Assembly: GCA_027069385.1 (NCBI GenBank) | Contig: JALXER010000201.1 | Span: 10,111-18,571, forward strand | Length of the DNA stretch: 8,461 nt | Direction: 5' to 3' | Origin: Paracoccaceae bacterium | GTDB lineage: Bacteria; Pseudomonadota; Alphaproteobacteria; Rhodobacterales; Rhodobacteraceae | In this document: positions 6,801-8,461 of the stretch, piece by piece | Layout: each line of letters starts with the position of its first letter | Position numbering within the stretch: position 1 is the stretch's first letter | Notes under the pieces: generated by a model | What the model was told of the DNA's origin: nothing | Seen by the model: only the letters and a program-made list of their open reading frames with translations | Database searches by the model: none | Position numbers and translations under genes: made by a program

Positions 6801-6830
6801 TTGCAATTTCACTCAACTCTTGCTGATAAT
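6801..6830 (+). promoter_or_regulatory. Predicted sigma-70-type promoter for greA
   Basis: TTGCAA (6801-6806) and GATAAT (6825-6830) are separated by 18 bases; the -10 matches the consensus at five of six positions. An 8-bp palindrome CAAGCTTG (6796-6803) overlaps the -35 box and might be an operator. The predicted leader of greA is about 65 bases. Confidence 0.5.
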
Positions 6831-6862
6831 GGCCCGCCTACCTAAGCTAAGGGCAACAAGCG

Positions 6863-6881
6863 CCGGAAAAATCCGGATTTT
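6863..6881 (+). promoter_or_regulatory. Palindrome/hairpin in the greA leader, possible attenuator
   Basis: A perfect 14-bp palindrome AAAATCCGGATTTT occupies 6868-6881. An overlapping alternative is a short hairpin: CCGGA (6863-6867), loop AAAA, TCCGG (6872-6876), followed directly by ATTTT. The second form has the layout of a small intrinsic terminator, though a 5-bp stem is weak. It sits in the untranslated leader, about 25 bases before the start codon. E. coli greA also has a leader terminator that yields small RNAs (GraL); a parallel here is inference. Confidence 0.4.
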
Positions 6882-6889
6882 CGAGGTTT

Positions 6890-6895
6890 GAGGAG
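6890..6895 (+). promoter_or_regulatory. Ribosome-binding site deciding the TTG start of greA
   Basis: GAGGAG lies eight bases before TTG at 6904. No ATG or GTG gives the normal GreA N-terminus, so this site supports the rare start codon. Confidence 0.7.
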
Positions 6896-6903
6896 TAGTA
6901 TCG

Positions 6904-7374
6904 TTGGAAAAATTTCCGCTGACACCGCGCGGGTTTGCGCAGCTGGATGCCGAACTGAAAGAGCTGAAAACCGAGCGCCGCCCGGCCGTGATCCGCGCGA
7001 TTGCCGAGGCGCGTGAGCATGGCGACCTGTCGGAAAATGCCGAGTATCACGCCGCCCGCGAGGAGCAGAGCCACATTGAGGGCCGTATCAAGGAACTGGA
7101 AGCAGTGCTGAGCCTCGCCGAGGTGATCGACCTTGCCAAGCTGTCGGGCACGGTGAAATTCGGTGCTACGGTGGAACTGGCCGACGAAGATACGGACGAG
7201 GAAATCACCTATCAGATCGTCGGGGAATACGAGGCCGATATCGACAGGTTTCTGCTGAATATCAAATCGCCGCTGGCCCGGGCGCTGATTGGCAAGGAAG
7301 AAGGCGACAGCGTCGAGGTTCGCACCCCCGGCGGGGCCAAAAGCTACGAAGTTCTAAGCGTCAAGTTCGTGTAA
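6904..7374 (+). CDS. greA: Transcription elongation factor GreA
   Basis: A 156-residue protein of normal GreA length (E. coli 158). It binds the secondary channel of RNA polymerase and stimulates cleavage of backtracked RNA. The N-terminal antiparallel coiled coil covers about residues 8-75, with the tip sequence REHGDLSENAEYHAARE. Asp41 and Glu44 at the tip match the catalytic acidic residues of E. coli GreA by position. The C-terminal FKBP-like domain includes SGTVKFGATV (81-90), YQIVGEYEAD, the conserved block SPLARALIGKEEGDSVEV (122-139) and TPGG. It starts with TTG, supported by the GAGGAG upstream and by the N-terminus MEKFPLTPRG. It diverges from ETF-QO and is followed after 15 bases by a membrane-protein gene on the same strand, so the two are probably cotranscribed. 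Confidence 0.97.
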   Translation: MEKFPLTPRGFAQLDAELKELKTERRPAVIRAIAEAREHGDLSENAEYHAAREEQSHIEGRIKELEAVLSLAEVIDLAKLSGTVKFGATVELADEDTDEEITYQIVGEYEADIDRFLLNIKSPLARALIGKEEGDSVEVRTPGGAKSYEVLSVKFV

Positions 7375-7389
7375 AGCAAAGGAAACCAT

Positions 7390-8376
7390 GTGGTAAACCG
7401 GTTAGGCAGCAGCTTGGGCCCCAGCGCCATAGAGGGTAAGGAAACCCTACTCGCGACGCTGTTCAGCGTGGTGTGGCTGCTTGGGCTCGGGGCATATGGT
7501 GCCGGGTATTTCGGCCTGATTGGCGAAGGCGTGGAACCGCAAGGCCCGGTCTCGCTAGAGGCGCTGCTATTCGCCATGGCTGCCATCCTGCCGCTGGCGC
7601 TGGTCTGGATTGGCGTGATGCTGCTGCGGCGCACCGCCGAGGTGCAACGCGATGCCCGCGACCTGCAAACCGCCATTCGCAAGCTGCAAACCGATCCGGT
7701 CGCCAATCGCAGCGCCCGCATTACCCCCGCCGGTGGCGGGGACACCGAAACCAGAGCGCGGCTCGCGACAATGGCCGAACAAATGGCCCAGATCGAACGC
7801 GCATTGGGGGCAATGCTGCAAAATCAGGGCACGGCCATCCCCGAAGAACCGCCGGTCGAGGCCGAACCCGGCCTGCCCCTAGAACCCGACGAGCAAAACC
7901 ACGCGCCGCCCAGTTGGGACGAATTGTTGCGCGCCCTGAACTTTCCGACCGACGAGAAAGACCAGGACGGGTTTCGCGCGCTGCGCATCGCCATGCGCCA
8001 CCATAATACATCACTTTGTATCCGCGCCGCCGAAGACATCATGAACCTGCTGTCGCAGGACGGGATCTATATGGACGACTTCACCCCGACTGTTGCGCCG
8101 GCCGAAATATGGCGCAAGTTCTCCGCCGGTGAACGTGGGCCAAGCGTCGCTGCGATCGGCGGGATCGATGATGAAGAAGTGTCCGAAAAGATTCGCGAGC
8201 GGATGCGCTCGGATGCAATATTCCGCGACGCAGCACTGCACTTTCAACGCCAGTTTGATAGCGTGCTAAAGCTGTTTTGCGAAAAAGGTACCGATGCCTA
8301 TCTGGAACGTCTGGGCAATACCCGAACCGGCCGCACCTTCATGCTGCTCGGCCGTGTGGGCGGCTCCTTCGACTAG
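7390..8376 (+). CDS. Uncharacterised two-helix membrane protein downstream of greA
   Basis: A 328-residue protein of unknown function. It has two predicted transmembrane helices, about residues 19-42 (LLATLFSVVWLLGLGAYGAGYF) and 57-79, with LLRRTAEVQR just after the second, so the large C-terminal part should be cytoplasmic. Next come a probable coiled coil (about 82-102 and 120-145), an acidic and proline-rich linker (150-175), and a mostly helical domain (175-328) with conserved-looking patches such as WDELLRALNFP, LLSQDGIYMDD, WRKFSAGERG and a C-terminal FMLLGRVGGSFD. I recognise the layout as that of a conserved hypothetical protein of Rhodobacterales, from memory only. The start is GTG at 7390, with AAAGGA six bases upstream; the overlapping ATG at 7388 runs into a stop at its third codon. 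The 15-base gap after greA suggests an operon. No catalytic motif is seen. Confidence 0.85.
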   Translation: MVNRLGSSLGPSAIEGKETLLATLFSVVWLLGLGAYGAGYFGLIGEGVEPQGPVSLEALLFAMAAILPLALVWIGVMLLRRTAEVQRDARDLQTAIRKLQTDPVANRSARITPAGGGDTETRARLATMAEQMAQIERALGAMLQNQGTAIPEEPPVEAEPGLPLEPDEQNHAPPSWDELLRALNFPTDEKDQDGFRALRIAMRHHNTSLCIRAAEDIMNLLSQDGIYMDDFTPTVAPAEIWRKFSAGERGPSVAAIGGIDDEEVSEKIRERMRSDAIFRDAALHFQRQFDSVLKLFCEKGTDAYLERLGNTRTGRTFMLLGRVGGSFD

Positions 8377-8402
8377 ACCAAACCGTTGCGCTCCCGCAGT
8401 CC

Positions 8403-8434
8403 AGCTATTGACTGGCTAAAGCCAGCCAACAGCT
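8403..8434. terminator. Long imperfect hairpin after the greA operon, candidate terminator
   Basis: Arms 8403-8416 and 8421-8434 pair over 14 positions around a TAAA loop, with two A-C mismatches on the plus strand. On the minus strand these mismatches become G-U pairs, so a minus-strand RNA could pair along the whole stem. It begins 26 bases past the stop of the membrane-protein gene. Only TTCCCTTT follows on the plus strand, not a clean T-run, so termination is possible but unproven. It may instead be an intergenic repeat or belong to a minus-strand transcript from beyond the window. Confidence 0.4.
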
Positions 8435-8461
8435 TCCCTTTGGGCCGGGCCGACCTTCGGT

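Noticed and set aside
1..8461. Defence system, mobile element or biosynthetic cluster
   Set aside because: No integrase, transposase, toxin-antitoxin, nuclease or synthase signatures were seen; all recognisable genes are ordinary core functions of an alphaproteobacterium.

Overview
The window looks like chromosomal DNA of an alphaproteobacterium, most likely Rhodobacteraceae (Roseobacter/Rhodobacter group). This rests on high GC content and on proteins that read like that group's versions: the octaprenyl/decaprenyl diphosphate synthase, GreA, ETF-ubiquinone oxidoreductase and DUF2007 protein. The neighbour order also fits. No database search was possible, so family assignments come from recognisable motifs. 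There is no sign of phage, transposon, CRISPR or plasmid functions, and all recognisable genes look like core genes.

Layout. (1) Positions 1-119 hold no gene but carry a tight cluster of inverted repeats. (2) Positions 120-1368 hold three minus-strand genes, transcribed from right to left: a DUF2007 protein, a TrmN6-like tRNA adenine-N6 methyltransferase starting one base after the DUF2007 stop, and a 56-residue YdcH/DUF465 coiled-coil protein. (3) Divergent to these, positions 1433-2419 encode the long-chain polyprenyl diphosphate synthase (IspB type, plus strand). (4) Positions 2416-6658 hold a second minus-strand run: ETF-ubiquinone oxidoreductase, an exported TPR protein, and IspE, whose start overlaps the TPR gene. 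The ispE and ispB stop codons interlock tail to tail. (5) Positions 6659-6903 are a divergent control region with promoter-like elements on both strands, a perfect 18-bp tandem duplication in the ETF-QO leader and a palindrome in the greA leader. (6) Positions 6904-8376 encode GreA and, 15 bases later, an unrecognised two-helix membrane protein. (7) Positions 8377-8461 hold a long imperfect hairpin and no convincing gene.

How the genes relate. IspE makes an intermediate of the MEP pathway that supplies IPP/DMAPP. IspB consumes those units to build the quinone side chain. ETF-QO passes electrons from fatty-acid and amino-acid oxidation into the quinone pool, so the middle of the window has a quinone/isoprenoid theme. 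GreA rescues backtracked RNA polymerase. The TPR, DUF2007, YdcH and greA-linked membrane proteins have no defined role that the sequence shows. Five of the nine genes appear to start with GTG or TTG. I found no convincing new multi-gene system. The most interesting items are regulatory-scale structures (leader repeat, greA leader hairpin, end hairpins) and the uncharacterised greA-linked membrane protein.
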